Positions 29,208-39,007 of a stretch of 64,000 nt of DNA are shown one piece after another. A program made the translations under genes and the position numbers. Position 1 is the first letter of the stretch. The number at the start of each line of letters is the position of its first letter. The stretch covers positions 299,822-363,821 of the forward strand of contig JAHNZQ020000004.1 in assembly GCA_019155205.2 (NCBI GenBank), in the 5' to 3' direction. This DNA comes from Gracilaria vermiculophylla. Its lineage: Eukaryota > Rhodophyta > Florideophyceae > Gracilariales > Gracilariaceae. Under the pieces are notes generated by a model. The model saw only the letters and a program-made list of their open reading frames with translations. It ran no database searches and was not told the DNA's origin.

Positions 29208-29651
29208 GCACCGTTTACCATAACTATAAAGATCCATCTCCTTGGCATGCACATTAGACGAGCAAGACTTCGTATTTAAAGGCGATAAACATATATCGAG
29301 TCTGCTTTTTTAAAATGAAGTTTAAAAGGGCATATTCAATCAACAGGGTATCATGGAAGGCATTAAATTAAAGTTCTCGGTGCAGGTGCATAACGTGCAT
29401 GCAATCATTGCCCAAAATGTAATCTCCGAACGTATTTCATGGCCAAGTATGGTACGAAACAGAAGGCGGTATCTGTCATTTTAAGAGCTTAGCGGCGATA
29501 CAAGGCTAGGATTGAAGAAAATTGGGAACCCATTTATCAAAGCTGTGCCCTACGTTAGGAAAGATGAGTGGGTCAACCCTAAACATTCATTTCAAATTAA
29601 ATTGTAATCGTCGGCTCCAATAATAAATGGGCTCTATTGAAATCCATGAAT

Positions 29652-29975
29652 TCAGTCGGGCCTCAGTGCAGGGAAGCAATATGATCTGCAGCGTAGACAC
29701 TTCTTCTTCTTCTTGTCCAACTCTCCCGAGACGCATGAGAGCGCAATATCAGCAAGGCAAAATTCAGTTCGTAGCAGCAAAGAAATTCCTCTGGCAAAAA
29801 CAATGCAACGTACGAGCATTGTTGTGAAGAGTGAACCTGTTCTATTGCTGCTATCTTTGATGCACCCTACTAGAGGATGATCGCGGCTTGTCTCGATGAT
29901 ATACCAGACCGTCTTTCCTTTGTCCTTAGATTTTGCTGGATCCATACGCTGCTCGTCTTCGTCATTGTAATGCAT
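29652..29975 (-). CDS. Weak ORF, 107 codons
   Basis: ATG at 29975. The first ~60 residues are charged and protein-like (DEDEQRMDPAKSKDKGK, then WYIIETSRDHPLVG). The end is a lysine run encoded by a CTT microsatellite, which argues against function. It is divergent from the decayed frame starting at 29999; the two starts lie 23 bp apart. Confidence 0.2.
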   Translation of the reverse strand: MHYNDEDEQRMDPAKSKDKGKTVWYIIETSRDHPLVGCIKDSSNRTGSLFTTMLVRCIVFARGISLLLRTEFCLADIALSCVSGELDKKKKKCLRCRSYCFPALRPD

Positions 29976-29998
29976 ATGTATTCGTTTGTCTATCTTGA

Positions 29999-30718
29999 AT
30001 GGCTGACGTATTTGACTTGGATTTTGATTTGATTAGAGTGGATAGGACTCCAGAACAAAATGAAACAAAGTAGATCTTCCTTGCGTTACTTTAACTGCAT
30101 GAGAGTTTGGCAGCGCCGTTTGTTTCAAAGCATATTGTCCACTCTGACAGAACTTCTCATTTACGGGAGCTCTGTGTCATTTTTCAAAAGCTACGCTTTC
30201 GTATGCGTCTCCAACTTCACCATTTTCATCAGCTTCCTTCTGTTCACGACAGACTGATGAAAAAAGCCATATATTGACAACAGCTGCGATATCAACCAAA
30301 TTTCACGACATTCTTTGATTCCAAACCTGCTGTACTCGAAGCACCGATCCAAAACCCGTAAAATTGAAACCACTTTTTCACTCATTGAAAAAGCTGAAAA
30401 ACACTCTGAACAAAATCGAGAAAGCGGGAGTAGCTACTACAATAATCGCAAACAGATCATAAACACTCTGAACAAAATCGAGAAAGCGGGAGTAGCTACT
30501 ACAATAATCGCAAACAGATCATAAACACTCTAAAAATACAATTCTGTACTGAAATAGAAAAGATTGCAAACCTGCATGGTGTGGCTTTGCAATTTCGTTT
30601 TGATACTGCGAAATTTAAAAAAGCATTTGCTTCGAAGGGATATTTGTTGCCTGTTTTCCGCACAAAGAGGAAGCTCTCTGATTCTTTTTCACTTGTAGAA
30701 CCTCTTCTTTTCTAGCAG
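29999..30718 (+). pseudogene. Decayed protein-coding gene of unknown family
   Basis: ATG 29999 opens MADVFDLDFDLIRVDRTPEQ. The frame meets TAG and TAA near 30071-30096, then continues in the same phase with protein-like sequence (HESLAAPFVSKHIVHSDRTS) to ~30257. At an A-run (~30260-30265) the phase shifts, and the new frame reads polar, helical sequence (IDNSCDINQISRHS) into a tandemly duplicated 62-bp unit (30399-30522). Because 62 is not a multiple of three, the duplication breaks the frame. Removing one copy restores a single frame to the TAG at 30716-30718, passing FDTAKFKKAFASKGYLL. I do not recognise the family. Breaks seen: two stops, one indel, one duplication. Confidence 0.5.
30399..30530. 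repeat. Perfect 62-bp tandem duplication
   Basis: Units 30399-30460 and 30461-30522 are identical, followed by the first 8 bases of a third (30523-30530). It starts AAACACTCTGAACAAAATCG. Perfect identity implies a recent event relative to the other repeats in the window. Confidence 0.95.
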
Positions 30719-30722
30719 TATA

Positions 30723-31200
30723 CTACGTATCGCAGCTCACTGAATGCCTCGTCCTTAAGAACTGCACTACATTGTCTAGCTTGATATGCAGAAGATCTGC
30801 AATACCAGGGCTTTTGAGTGCAGCTGTGGTTAAAAGCGTGCGTTGTGTCAAGGAACCAAAGCGGCAAATATAGGCCTGGAAAATCTTTACAATGATGTTA
30901 AGTACCTCTAAGCCGCACAACAAAACTTCTCGACGCAATTACAATGGCATAACATGCAACAGCTATCTCTCTTCCGTCAAATCGTAGTTTTGAGAGTGTA
31001 TGGCCTGCGGAGAGGAATGAGTTACAGTCCGGGCAACGTAATTGCAGATTATCCTGTGTCATGTCTACTTGTGAAATACAATCGTGCATATGCGTTTTGC
31101 CCATTCGTCGCTGTGTAAGCTCCTCAACGAGGAGTCTTTGTTGGTCATCTCTTCTGCCTTTTATACCTCTCTGTTGATTAAACGCCACCGACACACTCAA
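30723..31200 (-). pseudogene. Possible decayed ORF pair on the minus strand
   Basis: Two overlapping minus frames (31200-30898 and 30938-30723) each read protein-like sequence: the first with LRCPDCNSFLSAGHTLSKLR, the second with SPGIADLLHIKLDNVVQFLR. They are in different phases and the first has no good ATG at its start. They could be remnants of one gene broken by an indel. No family is recognised and support is weak. Confidence 0.2.
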
Positions 31201-31593
31201 GCGATTCTATGTGTGTATCTTAGCTTTGTTTATCAGTTTTGATGAGACGCTGTTGTATTATGATACGAATTTGATAGCAATATTTTTATAGTCCTCACCA
31301 CCAAGATTTTGGTCCTTTTGTCCATATATTTCCTGTACATCTACATGACAATTGAAACCCGACTTCATTTCAATGAATTATTCTTCGCGGGAAAAGATTG
31401 CATTACGGAGTTAGAAGAAAATCCAAAAATACTGCAAGCTGGATTTCTCATGCATCCGCAAGCATAGCCAAATCCGAAACAAATAAAAAAAACTGAAACA
31501 AAAAGCTCGTTACTTCAAATGCTGCAATATATCCAAAGATTTCGATGATATCAGTTCTTTATTATGTCCGATTGCTGCAGCACTCACATCATG

Positions 31594-34005
31594 TTAAATA
31601 TTGTTCTTATTTTGAATATACGTCTCGTACGCTTCAGTTACAGAATCCAAATTCTTGGTTCTTGCCTCGATGGTTTTTTTCTTCCAGTCTATTTTGTCCG
31701 CGGCTCTTCCAAAAGCTTTTGCACTGTAGGAACCAATATGATTGCCGAATACAGGAATCAACACTGCGTGTGCTATAAGTCTTGTTTGCGGGGGATTCAT
31801 TTCGTCACTCACCTCCGTCAGAATCAATTTACACTTTTGATCCAAGTCTTTGCACAAAGCTTCCATCAATCCCGCAGGGTCTGCAAAACACAAAAATTCT
31901 CGTAACTCCTTGATGATTTTGGTCCAAACTTTTGAATTGTAAGCCTCCATATCTACGAAATACTGAGAGCGATCCACATCCCCAATTTTTCCCACTTTGT
32001 GTTTCAAAATCTCTTCTGTTTTTCGGTTATGAATCTCATTCATCATAAATCGGGCGAGGAAGTAATGGGATTCAACAGAATCACCCATAAACAATTCTCT
32101 TGAATACCATGTAAAGTCATGCGCAAATTGTTCCGTTCTCCTTTTCAAATCTGATTTCTTCCTATCCACGTCTGGAGGGAATCGTGGATGTGATGAATAC
32201 GCATACTTCACACCATGCTTTGCTAAATATTTTCTTTTTTTTTTGTATTCTTTGGCGCAATCTGCGAGATATTTCTTTTTTTCTTTCACATAGACATGAG
32301 TATTGCGATGTATCTCGAGCTTCCTAATGAATGCGTTTGTAAGGTGTTCAGGTTTGAGTACACTTATTCTGTCCGCCAATCGAAACTCAATAGCTCTTTG
32401 TACTTTGGTGATTTCTGAATCGGGCACCTTTTCAAATACGTAATTATGAAAGTCCCGGAGATTACGGGGAGTCAAAAGCTTCTCCACGTACTGAATAAAT
32501 TTCTTGCTGAAGTATCCCGAACGACTTTTGTTAATGCTCTTGTTCATAACATATGATACAAAACAAGCAATGTCTGCTTCTCTTCGATAAAGTATGACAC
32601 TCTTAACAAGAGAATAAATAGTTTCGAACACGAATACATCTGGAACGCTAATGGTCTTTGCTTCACCGGCCATTTCCACATTTTCAAAACTTCTTGCCTT
32701 GCGTCTGAGATACTGAATTGTAGGAGACTGCAATTCTTCTTCGGTTAATTCAATCGTTATGTTTTCTGTTTGGCTTTCTGAATCGTTGTTCATTTCCAAT
32801 TCATTTTCAAGCTCCGGTAATGGGTTAAAGTAGATATCCAATTCTCTCACATCTTCGAGTGTCAGCATCGTACTTTCCTTGTCTTCATGATCATTCTCTT
32901 TCCGTTCTGATCGTAAACCAATGTGTTGTTCAGAAATCATATGCCTATCACGGATATCGACCCTCGAAGAATTTTTTGAATTATTTCTGGCTCCTCTACC
33001 AGTTGTTGGTTTCTTCATCCTCATCCATGTTTGCTTCTTCGAAGTTCGACTATGAGACGGGGTTGAAATTCTTACTCTCCTGAGGACCTTAGATGATGAT
33101 TGTTCATGTTTCAAAGACACATTTTCATCGCTAGTCAAGTTCACAACCGGCTGCATGGATGTTTCTGTTTCCTGCTTGATGTACAATTCATGTCCAAAGT
33201 TCCCGCATTCCATTTCGTTGTTTTGAACATTTAGCTTTTCACGTGCATCGCTTGATAGTCTGCACATCTGCACAATCCTATGTGACTGTCTCTGTTTCAA
33301 GATCCTATGGTCGGTGGCTTCGACTTCATCTTCTGATTGACTAAGATTAATATCCAGACTTTCATCTGATTTGCTATCTTGGGTTTCAAGCGCCGGCGCA
33401 TTCTGCATTGGATCCAGAAAAGGGCCTTGAGCTCTTGTCAAAATATTTGCCCCTTCAATATTTATAGTAGAACTCTTCTGTGGGTTTTGATGTTCTTTTG
33501 GATCGTTTGGATTACAAACAGTTTGTTTTGAATGACTGTCGTCTATGGTCTGTAGAAGTTGCTCAAGAGCATCAGATGCAGTTACATTGTGTGTGGAGTT
33601 CAAATTCCTATCGCCCATCAAAGGATTTTCAGCACTAGGAACGGTATCTGGGACAGGAGATGGCGATCGCTTGCTTGTGTTTTTAAAAGGTTCGAGTTTT
33701 GAGGTATTTGAATGCAAGTAAGGAAACTCAAGTTGCAAGTCTGCAGCACCGGAGTGGTCATGCCCTGCTTCTGGCGCTTCTATCGATGTAGCCTGTAATC
33801 CAGTCCATTCCGGTGATTTTGTCGTGGGTAGTTCTATCATTTCCTCGCCCAGCTGTTGATTTAGGGTTCTGGAGGTATTTTGAAGGTCTTGCCCATCTCC
33901 GAACAAAAGGTCAGGGTTCCATGCGAGGTTCTGCTCGACTTCGTGCTCCTCTCCAAGATTATTGAGATCTTTCAGGAAATCATCATCAAGCCACTGATTG
34001 TCCAT
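31594..34005 (-). CDS. Large intact protein of unknown function in AT-rich DNA
   Basis: 803 residues from ATG 34005. The first ~420 residues are acidic, S/N/Q-rich and probably disordered, opening with an acidic amphipathic start (DNQWLDDDFLKDLNNLGEEH). A basic patch at ~310-345 (RRVRIS, SKKQTWMRMKKPTTGRGARN) could be a nuclear localisation or DNA-binding region. The last ~380 residues are helical and charged and look folded (FETIYSLVKSVILYRREADI, EKLLTPRNLRDFHNYVFEKV, FARFMMNEI-like helices). There is no signal peptide or membrane span. A frame of this length in AT-rich DNA is very unlikely by chance, so the gene is real, but I match it to no family. Codon use is AT-biased, unlike the GC-rich genes on both sides, hinting at a different origin or mutational environment. 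Confidence 0.75.
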   Translation of the reverse strand: MDNQWLDDDFLKDLNNLGEEHEVEQNLAWNPDLLFGDGQDLQNTSRTLNQQLGEEMIELPTTKSPEWTGLQATSIEAPEAGHDHSGAADLQLEFPYLHSNTSKLEPFKNTSKRSPSPVPDTVPSAENPLMGDRNLNSTHNVTASDALEQLLQTIDDSHSKQTVCNPNDPKEHQNPQKSSTINIEGANILTRAQGPFLDPMQNAPALETQDSKSDESLDINLSQSEDEVEATDHRILKQRQSHRIVQMCRLSSDAREKLNVQNNEMECGNFGHELYIKQETETSMQPVVNLTSDENVSLKHEQSSSKVLRRVRISTPSHSRTSKKQTWMRMKKPTTGRGARNNSKNSSRVDIRDRHMISEQHIGLRSERKENDHEDKESTMLTLEDVRELDIYFNPLPELENELEMNNDSESQTENITIELTEEELQSPTIQYLRRKARSFENVEMAGEAKTISVPDVFVFETIYSLVKSVILYRREADIACFVSYVMNKSINKSRSGYFSKKFIQYVEKLLTPRNLRDFHNYVFEKVPDSEITKVQRAIEFRLADRISVLKPEHLTNAFIRKLEIHRNTHVYVKEKKKYLADCAKEYKKKRKYLAKHGVKYAYSSHPRFPPDVDRKKSDLKRRTEQFAHDFTWYSRELFMGDSVESHYFLARFMMNEIHNRKTEEILKHKVGKIGDVDRSQYFVDMEAYNSKVWTKIIKELREFLCFADPAGLMEALCKDLDQKCKLILTEVSDEMNPPQTRLIAHAVLIPVFGNHIGSYSAKAFGRAADKIDWKKKTIEARTKNLDSVTEAYETYIQNKNNI

Positions 34006-35677
34006 TTCTGAAGATGTTCTCTTTCTCGTCGAGTTGAGATTTTCCTGGATTTATTATTCTCACATGCCGTAAAAGAATCAGTCGGTTCTTGTGTTGAACA
34101 ATTTCGAAGAAAAATAAAAGATCTGCGTAGGAAATGAAACGAGTTCCGGCTTCTCACCGCGCGACTAAGTCTTGATGTATTTGAGACGCATTTGATAAAG
34201 ACTCATGCTGAATCTTTGTTGTGAGAGAAATCTGTGTCGATGAAAAACCCCATATAATTCAAATTTGATTTCAAAAAGTTTGCCAATTTGTATCCTTATT
34301 TACGAGACTTCGCAAAGAGAGAGAATCTTTGCCTTCTCTGTTGAAAGGACGACAACATGTGGAATGTGACAAGAGAAAAATACTGCAATAGCGGCAAAGT
34401 AAATTCTTTTGCCTAAAAAGAAGATTCAGAAAAGCCATGGTTCTTATCCCTTCTCCAAACCTGGCTTCGGGAAAATTGACTCTGCCCCTTTTCTTCTCGA
34501 AATAGTTACACCTCTTACGCCGAGCAAAGATATTTTTTTACTATAGACAATGGCAACAGCACTTTTGTAGTTGGGCTAATCCAGGATTTCCTCTCTTCAC
34601 AGATATCACTGTTCTGAAGTACAAAACCTTTGAACATAATTAATTTGAGCAATGATTTTCACTAAGGTACTACAAAATCTAATAGCAAAATCTTCCTAAT
34701 TAAAAGTTTTCGTTAATCACACAGCACATCATACATTGGGTTGCCCTCGGCACATTTAAAGGTGATGTCCTTCGTATAAATGTCTCGGTCTTCTGTTCTT
34801 TTTCCTTCGTAATATCTCTGAATCAGGTTTCTGTAATGATTGCAATTCTCTATTCTCAAAAAATATTATACAAGTTAGTCAAAATCTCTTCCTATACCAT
34901 TTTCGAAAAATGAAAAAATATTGTTTTCCAGATGATAAACACAGTTTGTATATATAGTAGTATTTACGAATTTAAAATTCGCAAATATTCGGTTTTCAAT
35001 GCGCTTTAACTTCTAGAACAACATTATGTTGAAGCAAACGAAAATTTTCATGTATGCCAACTAGATAAAATACTTTATTTGAAAAAGAGGTCTAAAAACC
35101 ATATGACGTATATATTGATAACGACAAAGTAACATGGATTGAACTTTTTTTCTTTATAATAGATAAGCATATTGATTTCTACAAAAGAGACAAAATTTGT
35201 TCCTTTCTTTTCAAAACTTTTTATGTTATTTGCTCTCCATCATCACAAAATTGGGATATGAAACACGGCATTTCTTTTGAACTTCTTTTCTTCCACAAGA
35301 TCTTGATGAAAATCATGTTCACACATTTAATAGGTCTTCCCAAATTAGATTATTGCTGATGCCCCAATTCTTACGCAAATTCTGGGAGTTCTGAATGGTT
35401 TCCTGTCAATATAACGCCCGCAGCACATTTTATAATGCATTCAAATTAACGGCGAAGACAGGTTCAGGAAGTCTTTAAATATAACTACACCATGCAAGCT
35501 ATCTTTAGTATCATTGGTATCAAAACAAAATCAATAAAATTGTTTTGTTTGTTTCTCTATTTAATTTACTTCTATGAAGCGTTACTGTACTTCCTTTCCA
35601 AAGGATTTTTTTGATATACAGAAAAACAAAATTGCTGGTTAGTGAAAGGTAGAATACAATTTTTGTTCTTTTACTAG
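34006..35677. other. AT-rich intergenic region
   Basis: 1.7 kb upstream of the 803-residue gene. No open frame above ~60 codons with coding character is seen and no repeat was recognised. Confidence 0.5.
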
Positions 35678-36151
35678 ATGCAACCTGAGATACTCATTCT
35701 TTTCTTTTATGAACACACGAATGTGGACAATTGTAATCAAATCAAAGAAAATAAGTTCATTCGCTCTTTGTGGTTTGTGTATTTTCCGGTTGCACCCTCT
35801 TAACAGCTTTATCAAAACAAACATAGTATTCACGAGGCTCTTAAGCGTCTCAGATTTTTAAAGATTCTAATAAATAGGATCATTGCGAGAAGTCCTTTAC
35901 CTAAACAATTCTGGCATTTGCAGCTTTTTGTTCTAAAACGAGATTTGATAAGAATGGTTATTTCAAATTTGACCAAGACTGATTTCGAAGAAGCATTTTT
36001 TCCTGATGCACCACGCAGAAAAATAGATGAAAAAACGTCTCTCGATGACATTTCCGAGGCTTCTTGCCTTCGGAAGGCAAAAAAAATACCTTTCAGAGAT
36101 GTACACCCAAGAAGTCCGAAAAAAAAGCAAAATGAGCTCTCTTTGAGTTAA
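35678..36151 (+). pseudogene. ORF of unknown family interrupted by one in-frame TAA
   Basis: ATG 35678 starts MQPEILILFFYEHTNVDNCN. The frame runs to a single TAA at 35801-35803, then continues in the same phase for 115 more codons to TAA 36149-36151. Sequence on both sides looks coding: polar-helical, with HEALKRLRFLKILINRIIAR and KTDFEEAFFPDAPRRK, ending in a basic RSPKKKQNELSLS. The stop is one C-to-T change from CAA (Gln). It could be a recent nonsense mutation, read-through, or two small ORFs. No family is recognised. Confidence 0.45.
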
Positions 36152-37801
36152 CCCGCTACCAAGTCCAATCCGCGACTCCCATTCATGTCGTTCCAAAAAT
36201 AGGAGCCCGTCACAGATCAATTGATTATGAAGTGAATGGAAGAAATCAAGTTGCTTGACAGTCGAACTACCCGCCTGGATGCTTGTCAATGAAAGTAGCT
36301 ACAGAGAGAAACCGAATGAAGAGATCAAGTAGAGCCATTAAATCAACCAAGCCTCTCGTGAACTCTTGGAAAATGGTCGCAGATATATTGATCATTAGGT
36401 TCAATGAAAAGCCTGAAGAGCGGTTTCTATGGAATGGTCGAAAGGTATGTCATTCACTGTCTCGTGTTTCTCTGAATCATGTGGTGGCTCAGAAGGACAG
36501 TCTGAAATTCGAGAATGCGATGCTCTCACCGCGTCTCTCGTACACAATATTAGATGGAATACATATTTCCACCAGTGGAACAATTCACATCGAAATGGTG
36601 CAAGTGTTGCCTCGTCTTGAACAGTCTGCCATGGTACCAGTCTCGAAAGAATGTCCTTGTGCTCCAAGCCTAGTCAGTGAAGCATGGTATCATACAAACT
36701 TCTTCGAGTTTTTTAGATGATGGTGAACGATACAATGACGAAGGAGCACGGCATGTGCGATTCGAAAGCATCCCCGCATCGCTTGATGATTCGTCGCACG
36801 GTCACATCAACGGCGCCTCCCGTAGTGTACTCTTGTTTCTTTGCATCGTCAAGGAATACAGAGGTATACCAATAAGATTCAATTGCAGCCGCCCCACCTG
36901 TCTGCTCTTCGTATGGTACCTTAGGATGAGCAGACGGAGAGAGCGCTAGAATACACCATATTTTCCAAAATCATGTGTGTCGAGGTAGCTGAACAATATC
37001 TGCGGGGCTCGGAAAATGTTGAGCGATGCAAAATTCAAGCCCCGACCATTTCCCCGCTTCTCTGGCTGAGGATGACCCCGTTAGTTTTTGTCTGTGTCAG
37101 CCAGATACGGTCGAGACAAAAGATCAAAACTTTGCTTCCTAAGATTTCACACCAGCGAGTAAGAGGGCCTGGCTGACGAAAGAACGTGTAGAATGGTCGC
37201 CCATATGATGAGAACATGAATTTGCTTGGCAACTAAGAAGGTATCCTCATAGAATTTCTGCATTCACTATTCTAATTTCCGCATACACTGGCGCTTTAAT
37301 CATTTGACGAATCACGAAAGATGTTCAAGGTCCGTCTGGTCACCTCTCTACAATCGGTGTGAATCAAACGCCTCAACGTTGGAAACAGTCAGAAAACCTA
37401 AAAGAATACATCCACGACTATGCAAGTGCGATATGTCCCACTTACATGCATCGCAACTCGATATCTTTGCATATACAAATAACCTGTGTGTAGGGAAACC
37501 GTTTGGCCAAAACTGAAAGGCGAAGAAACATGCATCATTGGATTTGGGGCCCATTCCTTATCGTGAACCATGACGTGGCTGATGGAGATTCATGCAAGCA
37601 CGCAAATTCAAGTGTTCATCAGCATGGATTGTCAATGTCAGTCTCACCATCCGGAAAGACATGTTCTCAGCAACACCAATTGGTAGACTATTTCAGAAGG
37701 AATCCGAATCAAAATGTTTGCTTTGTTCTTTGTATCGTCTGTTGATCAGTCTCCTGCACGAGTGAAAGTTTCTTACGAAAACATTAGAGTCAAGTTTTCC
37801 A
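36152..37801. other. Intergenic region upstream of the LPMO-like gene
   Basis: 1.65 kb with moderate AT content. One weak frame is listed at 36289-36720. The rest has short frames on both strands with no motif. Confidence 0.4.
36289..36720 (+). CDS. Weak ORF, 143 codons
   Basis: From ATG 36289. The product is basic at the start (ATERNRMKRSSRAIKSTK), then of mixed character, with no recognised domain. A minus-strand frame across 36401-36667 is about as plausible. It may be eroded transposon sequence. Confidence 0.2.
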   Translation: MKVATERNRMKRSSRAIKSTKPLVNSWKMVADILIIRFNEKPEERFLWNGRKVCHSLSRVSLNHVVAQKDSLKFENAMLSPRLSYTILDGIHISTSGTIHIEMVQVLPRLEQSAMVPVSKECPCAPSLVSEAWYHTNFFEFFR

Positions 37802-39007
37802 ATGGCAGGGTTTTCATTTTGGGCAATTATCATCGTACTTATCTCTGTTGCTCGGTCGCATTCAATCTTGACAAATCCACAGAGCATATCGCCAAGAGTA
37901 AGGCTGTAAATCTTCTACATATCCTCTTTAACACATCTGACTCTCTTTGTTTCCCGGATGCCAAAACAGGACTGCCGAGTTGGCGGTGAAGCTAAATCTG
38001 GCATAGACGAATGCTATGGCCCGTGCGATCTCCGGGCTATTCAAGGCGGATACGCAAATTTCAATGCACCCTCAAACCCTTCAGCTACGTATTACCGTGG
38101 ACAACAGATTACTGTCAAATATACTCGCAACAATCATGGCCCTGGTGGATTCGTGCGCTTGACAATTGTTCCTCTCGGAAGTATGATGGATAAGGTGGCG
38201 CATGAACGTAACGCATTCCATTACAGCTGTTGGGGAGCAAAACCACAGGCGGCAGCCCCAGACGAGCTGCAATCGGATCGTTTTGGATACTCATATGTGG
38301 GAAATGATGGGGAAGAACACCCTTTTGCCCGTGGATATTATGTAGTGAACGTAACGATTCCAAAGGTCATTCCAGATGGGGATTATGTTTTTGGCTGGGT
38401 ATGGTTCGGAGGGATTGGAAGGGTACCAGTTCGCGGTAATTGGCCTCAAGCTCCAGAACCCAACCCTTTGGGCTACTACGCTGATCAATGGTCATGTGCG
38501 TATGTAAGGATCCAAGGTGGATATCCGGTGGAGCAATCATACAAACCAGTATTTGTCAACGATATCTCTCAGTTCAATCAGCAAGGATGCCTCGCAGCCA
38601 ACGATTCTCCCGGTGTATGCGTTCGAGAGCCCTGCTACACGCCTGGATGGTTTCAGAAACCACGAGCTTTCAAGGGTAATTCATATCCAAAGCACTTGTC
38701 GCCTAACCTTTACGCAAGTGTGTCTCCCTCTCCATCTCCAACACCAAAAACGTCCACCACTGGCTCCTCATCTGGGGTAGTCAATAATTACGACTGGAAT
38801 TCGTATTCCGCTTGCCGATGCATCGAGCTGGAAGAAAAATGCGACGCTGGAATCGCGGGAACTGCGGGAGCAGGATGCCTTCCTTACGTTACAGCCTTTT
38901 CTCAACCGTCGTCATGCGTTAAAAAATGCTGTGAGATTTGCCTGTTCTTCAGCTTTTGGAAAACGTGCTCTACCCCCAGAGTCCAGCAAGCAAACTGTTT
39001 CAGGTAA
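37802..39007 (+). CDS. LPMO-like secreted copper oxygenase (chitin-binding type-4 fold), two exons
   Basis: Exon 1 is 37802-37897 and exon 2 is 37970-39007, giving 377 residues. Exon 1 encodes a signal peptide (MAGFSFWAIIIVLISVARS) followed directly by histidine 20 and SILTNPQSISPR. Joined to exon 2 it continues DCRVGGEAKSG...CYGPC. A second histidine lies at residue 88 in NNHGPGGFVRLTIVP. Mature His1 plus this internal His is the copper 'histidine brace' of lytic polysaccharide monooxygenases, and GYYADQWSCAYVRI provides a likely axial-site aromatic region near the end of the domain. The domain fits PF03067. After it come a Ser/Pro/Thr linker (SPSPSPTPKTSTTGSSSG) and a ~70-residue cysteine-rich C-terminal module, perhaps carbohydrate-binding. 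Expected role: oxidative cleavage of an extracellular polysaccharide, substrate unknown. Without the intron the protein would lack both signal peptide and His1, which supports the splice model. Confidence 0.78.
37898..37969 (+). other. Predicted 72-nt spliceosomal intron of the LPMO-like gene
   Basis: It starts GTAAGG and ends AACAG, in phase 0 after codon 32. It contains in-frame stops (TAA just after the donor), so it must be removed for the two coding parts to join. It is the only intron I can support in the window. Confidence 0.75.

Larger units (their letters stand above)
28459..29998. other. AT-rich intergenic region with CTT microsatellites
   Basis: Contains (CTT)n tracts at about 28782-28801 and 29701-29716. 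Two frames are listed separately with low confidence. Confidence 0.4.

Noticed and set aside
29999..36151. Reassigned stop codons (TAA/TAG as Gln) in the AT-rich segment
   Set aside because: The 803-residue gene in the same segment has no internal stops, and a frameshift and a duplication also break one of the frames, so decay is the simpler reading.
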